A stretch of 39,923 nucleotides of DNA from an uncultured delta proteobacterium (GTDB taxonomy: Bacteria > Myxococcota_A > Polyangia > Polyangiales > Polyangiaceae), in assembly GCA_903894755.1 (NCBI GenBank), contig CAITRH010000744.1, positions 1 through 39,923 on the forward strand, read 5' to 3'. Made by a program: the position numbers and the translations under genes. This document shows, piece after piece, positions 24,604 through 32,251 of the stretch (its first letter is position 1; each line of letters begins with the position of its first letter). The notes under the pieces are model-generated. The model was not told where the DNA came from. It was given only the letters and a program-made list of their open reading frames with translations, and did not search any database.

Positions 24604-26046
24604 ATGAAGACCACGAGTACAAGGCTCCGGCAGTTCGGAGCCATGACGTTAGCGATGGGAGTGGGCGGGGGTTGGGCGTCTTCGGCCCAAGGGTTCTCCG
24701 AGGACATTTGCGTGCCCAAGGACGGCGGCGCAGTCCAGGAATGCGCCGTTCTTCCCGCCGCCTGCCTGCCGGTGGGGACCACCAGTAACGACTGCCTTGC
24801 AGCAGCACTCGTTGAGTTTCTTGCTGTCCCAGGCAAGACGGGATTCATGCGCAGCCTGGTGCATTCGGACATCACGCATCTTCTTGCCCAGGCCGCGGGG
24901 TTCTCGGCCGACGACGCGTATTGGATCGCGGCCTACGACGAGGTTCCCGACTATGGAATCTTCGAGCCCTTCGATCTCAATGGAATGCCAGTGGGCAATG
25001 GCACCCTGCGCACGGCGCAACTGGACGGGCTCGTACGCACCAATATTCCCACGGGAGGCGCGCTCTTTCATTACGTTGCACCGCGCAGCTCGCCCTCACC
25101 GATTGACGGGCTTCATCCCCAGGTAGGCAACGCGGAGATCGAGGGGCTCTTGGCGCATCTTCGCACGTGGGCGATGGCGGGAAGCGGCAATAGCCATCCC
25201 CTATGCACTGGGGGGCTGACCGTAGCCAGCGATGCTGGGGATCTCGCGACAGGAAATCCGTGTTATCCAGCAGCAGATGCGAGTGTCCCGTTGCGAGGAA
25301 GCTTTGCCATCTTGGGACCCACGGCCGTTCCATTTTCCATCACCACGGGCCCGCAAACTTTGGTGCCGAGCTCGAGCCCACCTTTGTTTTCCGACGCGTT
25401 TGACAGCCTCGTGGGTGGCGAGGGCGGCGATCCGACGCGGATCGCCAACGCGCGTCTGGGCATTTACCTCCATGTGCTCGGGGATCGTGTTTCCCACCAT
25501 GTGTGCTCAGACAAGTCCGCGCTTTCAGGTCCGACCGGTCCCGAGTCGGCGTTCCGACTCGACATGACCGATCCGGAGTGCGCGCAGGGGCCCCATGCGT
25601 TGAGGCATATCTGGGAACAGGCAGTGGACTTCAACCAGCTTACTCCGGAAAACAAGACGACCAATGCGATAGTGGGGGATGTCTACGAGGAGCTGGTGGT
25701 CTTTGCCAAACGGCGCGGAGTGGCAAACCCGCAGGCCGACGATGGGTCGCGCAAGACAGCGCTTTATGCGGCTATCCTGTCCGTGATGCAGAAAACTGGA
25801 GCTGACGTAAGGATCCGTGCGCTCGGGGCGCTTGCGTGTTCTTACGGATACGCCCCGTTTCCTGGAGCTCCGGCCTGTGCCAACGTGTCCGACGCGGGGG
25901 TCGACGCCGGGGTTGACGCGGGAACCGGCGGGGGAAGCCCGGGAAACTCGGGGTGTGCCGTGACGACGGGGGCGCACACTGCGGTTGCCGGGTTTCTTGC
26001 CGGTGTGGCGATGCTGGCGGCGTTGTTCAGGCGCAAACGAAGGTAA
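24604..26046 (+). CDS. Exported protein with MYXO-CTERM-like sorting tail; possible zinc phospholipase-like core
   Basis: A 480-residue product with a signal peptide (MTLAMGVGGGWASSAQGFSE). The C-terminal tail has an Asp/Ala/Gly linker (DAGVDAGVDAGTGGGSPGNS), then GCAV, a hydrophobic helix (AVAGFLAGVAMLAALF) and RRKRR. That is the Cys, transmembrane helix, Arg-cluster layout of MYXO-CTERM proteins, which are processed and displayed at the cell surface in Myxococcota. In the core, HSDITHLLAQAAGFSADDAY with WIAAYDEVPD and later IYLHVLGDRVSHHVCSDKS are rich in His and Asp, spaced like metal ligands in zinc-dependent phospholipase C/P1-nuclease-like helical enzymes; this is only a hypothesis. Its TAA stop is the first three bases of repeat element C. 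Confidence 0.65.
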   Translation: MKTTSTRLRQFGAMTLAMGVGGGWASSAQGFSEDICVPKDGGAVQECAVLPAACLPVGTTSNDCLAAALVEFLAVPGKTGFMRSLVHSDITHLLAQAAGFSADDAYWIAAYDEVPDYGIFEPFDLNGMPVGNGTLRTAQLDGLVRTNIPTGGALFHYVAPRSSPSPIDGLHPQVGNAEIEGLLAHLRTWAMAGSGNSHPLCTGGLTVASDAGDLATGNPCYPAADASVPLRGSFAILGPTAVPFSITTGPQTLVPSSSPPLFSDAFDSLVGGEGGDPTRIANARLGIYLHVLGDRVSHHVCSDKSALSGPTGPESAFRLDMTDPECAQGPHALRHIWEQAVDFNQLTPENKTTNAIVGDVYEELVVFAKRRGVANPQADDGSRKTALYAAILSVMQKTGADVRIRALGALACSYGYAPFPGAPACANVSDAGVDAGVDAGTGGGSPGNSGCAVTTGAHTAVAGFLAGVAMLAALFRRKRR

Positions 26047-26317
26047 ACCAAACCTACTTTGAGAATCCGCCGCTTCCTCGACCTCACCCCCACCTCACCC
26101 CCCAACCCCCCTCTCCCTCGACATCATCCTTGCCCTTGTGGGCAAGGACGATCGTCTTCGAGAGAGGGGGGCTCGGAACTGCGGCTCTCCTCCCCCCTCG
26201 CTCGAAGACAATCCTGATTGCCCGAATGGGCAAGAAGGATGTCGAGGGAGAGGGGGGCTGGGGGGGTGAGGTCTGCGCGAGCGGGCAAGTTGCGGTTCTC
26301 AAAGTGGGTTTGGTTTA
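26044..26317. repeat. Copy C of the dispersed element: 274-bp imperfect palindrome
   Basis: Terminal inverted repeats at 26044-26070 and 26292-26317 match over about 26 bp with few differences (both ends begin TAAACCAAACC when read inward). Inside, a second pair of long arms (about 26078-26165 and 26195-26270: cctcacccccc..., tctccctcgacat..., ttgggcaa-type segments) is again complementary, so transcripts would fold into one long rod. There is no coding potential. The first TAA is the stop codon of the upstream gene. The right half of the gap to 26459 shows no other gene. Confidence 0.9.
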
Positions 26318-26458
26318 ATTGCCGCCTGAGCGCGTTCGGTTGAATAGAGAGCCGTCCCCCTTCGTATGCTCTCATGCTAGGTGTCCGCGCGGCGGTGGTC
26401 GGGGGGCAGGCACGGCCCGCGTGGACTTGGTTTGAACCTGAAGAAGGAACGGCAAGAA

Positions 26459-27547
26459 ATGCAGACGATGCGGAATCTGTTGGGTGTTTTCCTGGGCGGC
26501 GCGATCGTGGTGTTCGGAAGCGGCGCGCTGGCCGACTGGCCCGTGGGGGTGGCCGCCATTCGGTCCGAGCCCAACAAGACGGTCCTGGTGACGGGAAGGC
26601 TCGAGTCGGGAAGGCCGATGGCCGACCTGTCGTGGGCGTCGAGCAGCTCCATGGCGTGCTTTCCCGCCACGCAAAACGCGAAGTTCAGGGGCAACCATGT
26701 CCTCTTCAGCACGAAGCTGCCCGCCCACGCGGAGATGTACATCACGGTCACGCCGACGGACCCGACCAAAGACCTGAGCATCTATGCGTACTCTATCGGG
26801 ACCAACAACTTTCGAGTCCCTCCCACTGTCCCGTCGGCTGTCAGCTGCGAGGCCGAGTACAAGTGGGATCGACCGAAAGCGGGAAGGACCCAGGGGGCAA
26901 GCCGCACAGTGCGTCTCAACGCCACCACCAACCCGTACAATGTGCTTATCGGAGTCAGCGGGCCCGCGGGCGCGACAACGGGCGAGTTCGCCCTCAGTAT
27001 CGAGCTCAAAGGCGGCGCGGCTGCAAGCACTGCTGCGCGGGGGGGCGCCGCTGCAGGACCCGCAACCGGATGGCCTGCTAACGTGACACCGGTGTCTGCA
27101 GCGAAAGGCCAGACGGTCGCTGTCACGGGAAGGCTCGAGTCAGGCGCTCCGATGGCCGATCTGTCCTGGGCGTCGAACAGCTCGATGGCGTGCTTTCCCG
27201 CCACGCAGAACGACAAGTTCCGAGGAAACCACGTGTTCTTCTCTGCGTCGCTTCCCCCGCGGTCCGAGATGTACATCACAGTGACGCCGAAGGATCCCAC
27301 CAAGGATGTCAGCATCTATGCGTACATGGTGGGGACCAACAACTACTCGCTTGCGCCGAACATCGCGTCGGCGGTGACCTGCGAGGCCGAATACAAGTGG
27401 GACCGTCCCAAGAGGGGCAGGACCCAGGACTCGACGCGCACGGTGCGCCTCAACGCAACCACGAACCCATACAACGTGCTTATCGGCGTCAGCGGTCCGG
27501 CCGGGTCCACGGCCGGCGAGTTCACGCTGAGCATCGAGACGAAGTAG
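26459..27547 (+). CDS. Secreted protein made of two tandem copies of one domain
   Basis: A 362-residue product with a signal peptide (LLGVFLGGAIVVFGSGALA-DW). Two copies of a roughly 150-residue domain (about 28-180 and 205-362) are nearly identical along most of their length. Each contains SSMACFPATQN, KFRGNHV, EMYITVTP, DPTK, CEAEYKWDRPK, RTVRLNATTNPYNVLIGVSG and a GEFxLSIE end. An Ala/Gly linker (GGAAASTAARGGAAAGPATG) joins them. The closing strands resemble bacterial pre-peptidase C-terminal (PPC-like) beta-sandwiches. There is one cysteine pair per copy. ATG 26459 follows a purine-rich ggaacggcaagaa ribosome site. No enzymatic motif; binding or surface structural role likely. Confidence 0.7.
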   Translation: MQTMRNLLGVFLGGAIVVFGSGALADWPVGVAAIRSEPNKTVLVTGRLESGRPMADLSWASSSSMACFPATQNAKFRGNHVLFSTKLPAHAEMYITVTPTDPTKDLSIYAYSIGTNNFRVPPTVPSAVSCEAEYKWDRPKAGRTQGASRTVRLNATTNPYNVLIGVSGPAGATTGEFALSIELKGGAAASTAARGGAAAGPATGWPANVTPVSAAKGQTVAVTGRLESGAPMADLSWASNSSMACFPATQNDKFRGNHVFFSASLPPRSEMYITVTPKDPTKDVSIYAYMVGTNNYSLAPNIASAVTCEAEYKWDRPKRGRTQDSTRTVRLNATTNPYNVLIGVSGPAGSTAGEFTLSIETK

Positions 27548-28077
27548 GACTTCCGCCGCGAGCTACTAGGTTGTAGACTGTCGAAGTGAAAACGACAGCG
27601 ATGTGGCTCCTGATTGCGATCACCCTGGGGGGAGTGCAGCTCACAAACTGCCCCCTTCCGCAGCTCCTCCTGCCGTTTGCGCCATGCGTCGAGGATGTCG
27701 CGTAGCTCGTCTCCTCGTCGGCCCGGGTTCGTCGCCTGGAAGGAACGAATGTGGCCCCCCTGGACGCCCGCTGGAACCATCAACTTGTGCGCATAGTCGA
27801 GGACCATCTCGACCTTATCGGGGGAAATCATATCGATCCGGTTCACGAGGGCGAGCAAGCCCTCTACGGAAACCTGCGACCCAATCAGCGACTTACCTCG
27901 TTTCTCCTGACCCGCCACTGCCGCGCGAAGGTGTGGAGCTTCGATCTGTTCCTTGATGCGCAGCGCTTCGGCGAGAGCCTCTTTCATGGCCACCGCTTGC
28001 GGCAGGCCGCGTAACCGCTCTACGAGTTCCTCGTACTCCGGCTTCCACGACTTGTCGCTGTTTCCGGTCTCGTGCAT
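27343..28077 (-). CDS. Helical hypothetical protein with foreign 3' end (truncated)
   Basis: From ATG 28077 the first 140 residues read as a real, charged helical protein: MHETGNSDKSWKPEYEELVE, then LPQAVAMKEALAEALRIKEQ, LRAAVAGQEKRGKSLIGSQV, SVEGLLALVNRIDMISPDKV and ILDAWRKRQEELRKG. Past about 27650 the frame runs antisense to the lipoprotein stub and to the 3' end of the duplicated-domain gene, and stops only at 27343, so the native C-terminus is lost. The EKRGKSLIGSQV stretch recalls a P-loop region but lacks a proper GxxxxGK(S/T). I cannot assign a family. Its start is divergent from the chemosensory operon. Confidence 0.5.
   Translation of the reverse strand: MHETGNSDKSWKPEYEELVERLRGLPQAVAMKEALAEALRIKEQIEAPHLRAAVAGQEKRGKSLIGSQVSVEGLLALVNRIDMISPDKVEMVLDYAHKLMVPAGVQGGHIRSFQATNPGRRGDELRDILDAWRKRQEELRKGAVCELHSPQGDRNQEPHRCRFHFDSLQPSSSRRKSYFVSMLSVNSPAVDPAGPLTPISTLYGFVVALRRTVRVESWVLPLLGRSHLYSASQVTADAMFGASE
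27586..27705 (+). pseudogene. Truncated lipoprotein N-terminus
   Basis: GTG 27586 (or ATG 27601) begins KTTAMWLLIAITLGGVQLTN followed by Cys, a plausible signal peptide with LTNC at the processing site. After about 22 residues the frame becomes antisense to the minus-strand gene ending here and stops at 27705. It is read as the 5' stub of a lipoprotein gene cut by a rearrangement near 27650. Confidence 0.45.
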
Positions 28078-28177
28078 GCTCGGTCCATCTGCAGGAGGCC
28101 TGTACCGTGTGCGCTCGCTCGTTCCATCCGCTTCGTTCTCGACGTGAGGCGACCGTAAGCTGCCGGGGGGACACCTC
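28078..28177. promoter_or_regulatory. Divergent upstream region of the chemosensory operon
   Basis: This 100-bp stretch is the only non-coding space before the eight-gene operon and must hold its promoter if the operon is autonomous. I see no convincing -35/-10 pair and no sigma-54 GG-N10-GC site. The start codon of the first cheW is GTG at 28178, preceded by a weak ccgggggg purine/pyrimidine mix. Confidence 0.3.
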
Positions 28178-28612
28178 GTGGAGGTGATCCTGCTGTCTGC
28201 CGGTAGCAGGCACTGTGCGGTCCCGCGCGAGCACGTGCTCGAGGTCATGCGGCCACTTTCCCTGCAAGCACTAACGGGGGCGCCAACCTACCTGCTTGGC
28301 CTCGCCGTGGTGCGAGGGCGTCCCACGCCCGTCGTCCATCTGGGCCTTTTGCTCGGGGAACAAGAGGCCTCCGTCGCTCGCTGGGTGACCGTACGCACGG
28401 GAGAGCGTCAGGTCGCCCTCGCCGTGAGTGCCGTGGAAGGGCTCGTATCCCTCGAGACGCATGCCTTCGAGGAGTCTGCGCCGCTCCTCGGTCTCTGTCG
28501 GGACAACGCCATCGCCGAGCTTGCGACCCGGGATGGGCAGCTCGTTTTTCTCCTCGAGACCAGCCGCCTGGTGGAGAAGTGCCCCTCCGTGCTGCCCGAA
28601 GGCTCACCGTGA
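28178..28612 (+). CDS. CheW-type coupling protein (WspB-like position)
   Basis: A 144-residue CheW domain from GTG 28178: EVILLSAGSRHCAVPREHVL (first strands), VMRPLSLQALTGAPTYLLGL, then AVVRGRPTPVVHLGLLLGEQ, the V-R-G-x-x-x-P-V-x-(D/H)-L signature, and a second sub-domain ending in VFLLETSRLV. CheW proteins bridge the chemoreceptor tip and the CheA kinase. First gene of the operon; its TGA overlaps the GTG of cheR by four bases (GTGA). Confidence 0.9.
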   Translation: MEVILLSAGSRHCAVPREHVLEVMRPLSLQALTGAPTYLLGLAVVRGRPTPVVHLGLLLGEQEASVARWVTVRTGERQVALAVSAVEGLVSLETHAFEESAPLLGLCRDNAIAELATRDGQLVFLLETSRLVEKCPSVLPEGSP

Positions 28613-30084
28613 GAAAGGGGGCGTCCGTCACCGATCCCATCGCGCTGAAACAATTCGCGAGCGCCGTCAAGGAACGCTTCGGGATCGAGACCGATGACCC
28701 GGTTCGCGCCGGATGGGAGGCCATTCTTGGCCGTCGTCAGCGCGCCGTAGAAGCCTCTTCAGCCTTTCAGTATGTCGCCAAGTGGCTCGCCGGTCAGCTG
28801 GGCCCCGAGGAGGACCGTGAGGTCGCTGTGGAGCTGAGCGTTCCAGAGACCTATTTCTTTCGCTATCCGGACCACTTCGAAGCGCTGGGCGAGGTGGTCC
28901 TTCCGTCGCTCCTCAAACGACCTGGGCTCTCGCGCACCGTGCGCGTGCTGTCCATCGGATGCGCGTCCGGGGATGAACCGTACTCGTTGGCCATCGTCCT
29001 GCGTGAGCGCGGGTGCACGGGCAGCGACTGGAACGTTGTGATCCGCGGGATCGACGTCAACGGAGCGATGCTGAGCAAGGCTCGGCAGGGACGCTACACC
29101 TCGTGGTCGCTGCGAAGCACGTCGGCCGATCTCCGGGCCCGCTATTTCCAAGAGGTCGGCGCGCGCGAGTTCGAAATTGCGCCGGAAATCCGCTCCATGG
29201 TCGACTGCTACGAGAGCAATCTGCTCGACGACGACCCGCGGATCTGGGGCCCCGAGCGCTACGACATCGTCTTCTGCCGAAACGTGATCATCTACCTGTG
29301 CCAGAGCGCCATCGCGCGGCTGGTGAGCAAAGTCGCCAGCGCGCTGACGCCCGGCGGGTTCTTCTTCGTGGGCCACGCCGAAAACCTCGGACACGTGCTT
29401 GCCGGGTTTGCAGCCTGTACCGCCGCAGGCTGCTACTTCCATCAGCGGGTCCAGACCGCGCTTCCGGAAACGTCTGTGTCGTCCACGTGGTCCATACCGG
29501 AGTCGCGTCGCGTCGAGACCGCGGATAGGCCCTCAGCACTGTCGCTCTCCATCCCGCACGCGCTGGCAGAGGAAATCGCCGCCCAGCGCGCCCTCGAGGA
29601 GGTGCTCGAACTGGTGCGTCAAGACCGTCCGGGCGAGGGGCTCGCACGGCTCGCAGCGATGCAGGGGGACATCGCCGACCGACGCGAGATCCGGATCGCA
29701 AAGGCGGCGTTGCTCGTCAATGCGGGAGGCGTGGCCGACGCGGAAACGCTGACCACGCAGCTTCTCGCGAGCGATCCGCTGGACGCCGAGGCTTGGTACA
29801 TTCGCGCACTTTGCCGTGAACGCAGCGGGGACCGGGTCGGGGCACTCGACGCGGCGGAGCGATCGGGACGAGCCGAGCCGGCGTTTGCCCTCGTGCGCCT
29901 CTACCTGGGGCTGCAGTGGAGCCGACGGGGCGATCGAATCCGCGCGCGGCAGGAGCTGGGCGACGCACTTCGCTTGCTTGGACGTGAACCCGAAGAACGC
30001 CTCCTTCTTTTCGGGGGGGGCTTCGGTCGAAACGCCCTGATGGACGTCTGCCGGCACGAGCTCGAACGCGCGGGGAAGGGGTGA
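28609..30084 (+). CDS. CheR-type receptor methyltransferase with C-terminal TPRs (WspC-like)
   Basis: A 491-residue protein. It has an N-terminal all-helical CheR domain (to about residue 80), then the SAM-dependent methyltransferase domain with VELSVPETYFFRYPDHFEAL, motif I VLSIGCASGDEPYSLAIVL, VIRGIDVNGAMLSKARQGRY and the CheR signature YDIVFCRNVIIYL. From about residue 300 it continues into a 190-residue TPR-like tail (AKAALLVNAGGVADAETLTT, DPLDAEAWYIRALCRERSGD). It methylates receptor glutamates. The fused TPR tail is the arrangement of Pseudomonas WspC rather than of the flagellar CheR. GTG start at 28609 overlaps the cheW stop; CheW2 follows after four bases. Confidence 0.93.
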   Translation: MRKGASVTDPIALKQFASAVKERFGIETDDPVRAGWEAILGRRQRAVEASSAFQYVAKWLAGQLGPEEDREVAVELSVPETYFFRYPDHFEALGEVVLPSLLKRPGLSRTVRVLSIGCASGDEPYSLAIVLRERGCTGSDWNVVIRGIDVNGAMLSKARQGRYTSWSLRSTSADLRARYFQEVGAREFEIAPEIRSMVDCYESNLLDDDPRIWGPERYDIVFCRNVIIYLCQSAIARLVSKVASALTPGGFFFVGHAENLGHVLAGFAACTAAGCYFHQRVQTALPETSVSSTWSIPESRRVETADRPSALSLSIPHALAEEIAAQRALEEVLELVRQDRPGEGLARLAAMQGDIADRREIRIAKAALLVNAGGVADAETLTTQLLASDPLDAEAWYIRALCRERSGDRVGALDAAERSGRAEPAFALVRLYLGLQWSRRGDRIRARQELGDALRLLGREPEERLLLFGGGFGRNALMDVCRHELERAGKG

Positions 30085-30088
30085 GTCC

Positions 30089-30628
30089 ATGGGACCCGAC
30101 TGGAACGAAGAGGTCGAGGCATGGCGCAAGGCCTTCGATCGGAGCTTCGCGCTTCCCGCGACGCTGGGGTCGCGCGCCGTGGAGAAATGCCGTCTGCTCG
30201 TCGTCGAGGTCGCCGGTCGTCGGTGCGCCTTCGATGTCGCGACGCTGGGTGGACTCCTCTCGATTCCGCGGATCGTTCCCGTTCCATCTCCGCTCCCCGA
30301 GTTCCTCGGGATCGTATCCGCCCGTGGCGTGCTCACTCCCGTGTACAGCCTTGCCGCGCTGCTCGGCTGGGAGCACGCGAACGAGGTCACCCACAAGTTG
30401 ATTCTGTGTCCGTCCCCCGAGAACCTCGCGCTGGCGACTGGAACGGTGCTTGGCTACGAAGAGCGCGCGCCCGAGGAGTTGATGAACTTTCAGGACACGG
30501 ACCCCGCGGGGCGGGCGATTGTCGCGGCGATGGCGATGGCGGACGGCACGCGAATCCCCATTCTCGGTCTGGGCCAACTGGTCCGTTACCTTGGTGCGCG
30601 AATCCGCGCGGCGAAAGAGAGCAGATAA
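30089..30628 (+). CDS. Second CheW-type coupling protein (WspD-like)
   Basis: A 179-residue protein with an extra N-terminal arm of about 30 residues (WNEEVEAWRKAFDRSFALPA) before the CheW fold: CRLLVVEVAGRRCAFDVATL, then LPEFLGIVSARGVLTPVYSL (the R-G-x-x-x-P-V-x-x-L signature) and IPILGLGQLVRYLG at the end. It is longer than CheW1, like WspD compared with WspB. Two coupling proteins in one operon suggest mixed receptor arrays. The MCP gene starts one base after its stop. Confidence 0.9.
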   Translation: MGPDWNEEVEAWRKAFDRSFALPATLGSRAVEKCRLLVVEVAGRRCAFDVATLGGLLSIPRIVPVPSPLPEFLGIVSARGVLTPVYSLAALLGWEHANEVTHKLILCPSPENLALATGTVLGYEERAPEELMNFQDTDPAGRAIVAAMAMADGTRIPILGLGQLVRYLGARIRAAKESR

Positions 30629-30629
30629 C

Positions 30630-32099
30630 ATGGCACGCAGATGGACCCTTGCCACAACGCTCAATCTGTCCTTCGGGGCGCTCCTTGGCTGTGTCGTCCT
30701 GTCCATCGCGGTCGGAGTGATGGCACTACGCTCGGTGGCCGTGGCCAATGATCGCGTGCTCACGGTCCATGTTCCCAACCAGCTCGATGCGGAGCGCTTG
30801 GCGAAGCACGGCGAGACCCTGGTTGCCGAGGCGCGCGGGGTGTTCCTCACGGGCGACTCGAGCTTCGAGAGCCCGATGCGAGAGGCGTCGGGCGAGTTCC
30901 GCAAGGACATCGAACGTCTGCGCAGCCGGGTGCGCACGGAGGAGGGGCGACGCATAGTCGACGCCATCGACGTTGCCGAACGCGATTTCCAGGGGGCGCT
31001 CGAGGAGGTGATCCGCGAGCGCAGGGGGGGGATGGGAATGGAGGAGACCCTCAAGGCCATACGCACCCGGACGCTTCCCCGGCGCATGGTCCTTGCCAAC
31101 CAGGCGCGCGGCTTGCTGGAACGCGAGGAGGGCTTCGTCATGGCCGGCCAGCGCGAGGTCGAGAGCGCGACGCGGTTCGCCCTGTGGTCGTTTGCCAGCG
31201 TGGGGGCGTTCGCATTGCTTCTGGGGGGAGCGATGGCGGTCCGGCTCAAGAGCTCGGTGACCCGGCAGATCGGCGGGGCGGTTCAGAGCATGAAGACCTC
31301 CACCACCGAGCTTCAGACCGCGGCGACGGAGCAGGCGTCGGTGCTCAAGGAGCAGGCCACCGCGATGAGCGAGATCGGCACGACCGTGACGGAGCTTTTG
31401 GCGACATCCCGGCAGATCGCCGAGAGTTCGCAGCGTGTCGCCACGGTCGCATCGGAGACCGCGGGCGCGGCGAACCACGGCAACCAGACCGTCATCCGGG
31501 CCCAGGAGTCGGTGACGAGCATCCGCAGTCAGGTCGATCTCATCGTCGGGCACATGCTCGATCTGGGGAAGAAGTCCCAACAGATCGGCGGGATTCTCGA
31601 GCTTATCAACGAGCTCTCCGAGCAGACCAACATCCTTGCCATCAACGCGACGATCGAAGCGGCCGGTGCTGGGGAGTCGGGGCGTCGCTTCGCGGTCGTG
31701 GCCGACGAGATTCGCAGGTTGGCCGACCGGGTGGCGAGCTTCACCAAGGACATCCGTGTGCTGATCGAAGAGATCCGGAGCTCCGTGAACACGACGGTGA
31801 TGGCGACGGAGGGGGGCTCGAAGGCCGTGGACAACGGCGCCAGGCAGGTCGGCGAAGTGGCCACGGCTTTCCAGGACATCGTGCGGCTGGTCGGGACGAC
31901 GACCGATGCAACGCGCGAGATCGAGCTGAGCACCAAACAGCAGACCACCGGAGTGGAGCAGGTCAAGATCGCCATCGGGGAGGTTGCCCAAGGGACGAAG
32001 GAGACCCAGGCTGCAGCGACGCAGACGCTCCAGACCGCGCGGCAGCTCGCCGAGACCTCCAGGGATCTCAGCGAGCTCATCGAGACGACGGGTGGCTAG
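30630..32099 (+). CDS. Methyl-accepting chemoreceptor (WspA-like), apparently without HAMP
   Basis: A 489-residue receptor. It has TM1 at about residues 10-32, a helical periplasmic four-helix-bundle type sensor (HVPNQLDAERLAKHGETLVA through MVLANQARGLLEREEGFVMA), and TM2 at about 188-208. A cytoplasmic hairpin follows, with its tip LSEQTNILAINATIEAAGAG followed by ESGRRFAVVADEIRRLADR, the universal CheA/CheW-contact region. Between TM2 and the hairpin only RLKSSVTRQIGGAVQSMKTS is found, not the usual 50-residue HAMP domain, and then a regular coiled coil begins. It ends in IETTGG with no CheR-tethering pentapeptide. The TAG stop lies at the left edge of a repeat element. Confidence 0.93.
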   Translation: MARRWTLATTLNLSFGALLGCVVLSIAVGVMALRSVAVANDRVLTVHVPNQLDAERLAKHGETLVAEARGVFLTGDSSFESPMREASGEFRKDIERLRSRVRTEEGRRIVDAIDVAERDFQGALEEVIRERRGGMGMEETLKAIRTRTLPRRMVLANQARGLLEREEGFVMAGQREVESATRFALWSFASVGAFALLLGGAMAVRLKSSVTRQIGGAVQSMKTSTTELQTAATEQASVLKEQATAMSEIGTTVTELLATSRQIAESSQRVATVASETAGAANHGNQTVIRAQESVTSIRSQVDLIVGHMLDLGKKSQQIGGILELINELSEQTNILAINATIEAAGAGESGRRFAVVADEIRRLADRVASFTKDIRVLIEEIRSSVNTTVMATEGGSKAVDNGARQVGEVATAFQDIVRLVGTTTDATREIELSTKQQTTGVEQVKIAIGEVAQGTKETQAAATQTLQTARQLAETSRDLSELIETTGG

Positions 32100-32248
32100 A
32101 CCTCACCCCCCGCTATTTCGCCCTTTCACAGCGCCCCCTCCCCATCGATGGGGAGGGGGAATGTGTAGGAGCGCGAAATCGCAGGGGGTGAGGTCTGCGG
32201 GATCGCGACGATGAAGGAAGATGCGCTTCTCAAGATGGGTTTGGTTTA
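32097..32248. repeat. Copy D of the dispersed element, inserted between the MCP and cheA genes
   Basis: The right end, 32223-32248, reads outward as taaaccaaacccatcttgag, the same terminus as element C. Inside, gacctcaccccccgctattt (32100-32119) pairs with the aaatcgcagggggtgaggtc region (about 32176-32196). An inner perfect stem, cccctccccatcgatggggagggg, lies at about 32144-32167. The left terminus is not intact: only TAG ACC, which is the MCP stop codon, resembles it. The right end stops three bases before the cheA ATG, so the element exactly fills the gap. Confidence 0.88.
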
Positions 32249-32251
32249 GCC

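Noticed and set aside
27800-28077. P-loop NTPase reading of EKRGKSLIGS in the truncated minus-strand protein
   Set aside because: It does not fit GxxxxGK(S/T); only a loose resemblance to a dynamin-like P-loop.
29717-31249. 510-codon minus-strand open frame
   Set aside because: Antisense to cheR, cheW and the MCP gene; composition (Ser/Arg-rich) is that of a GC-rich shadow frame.
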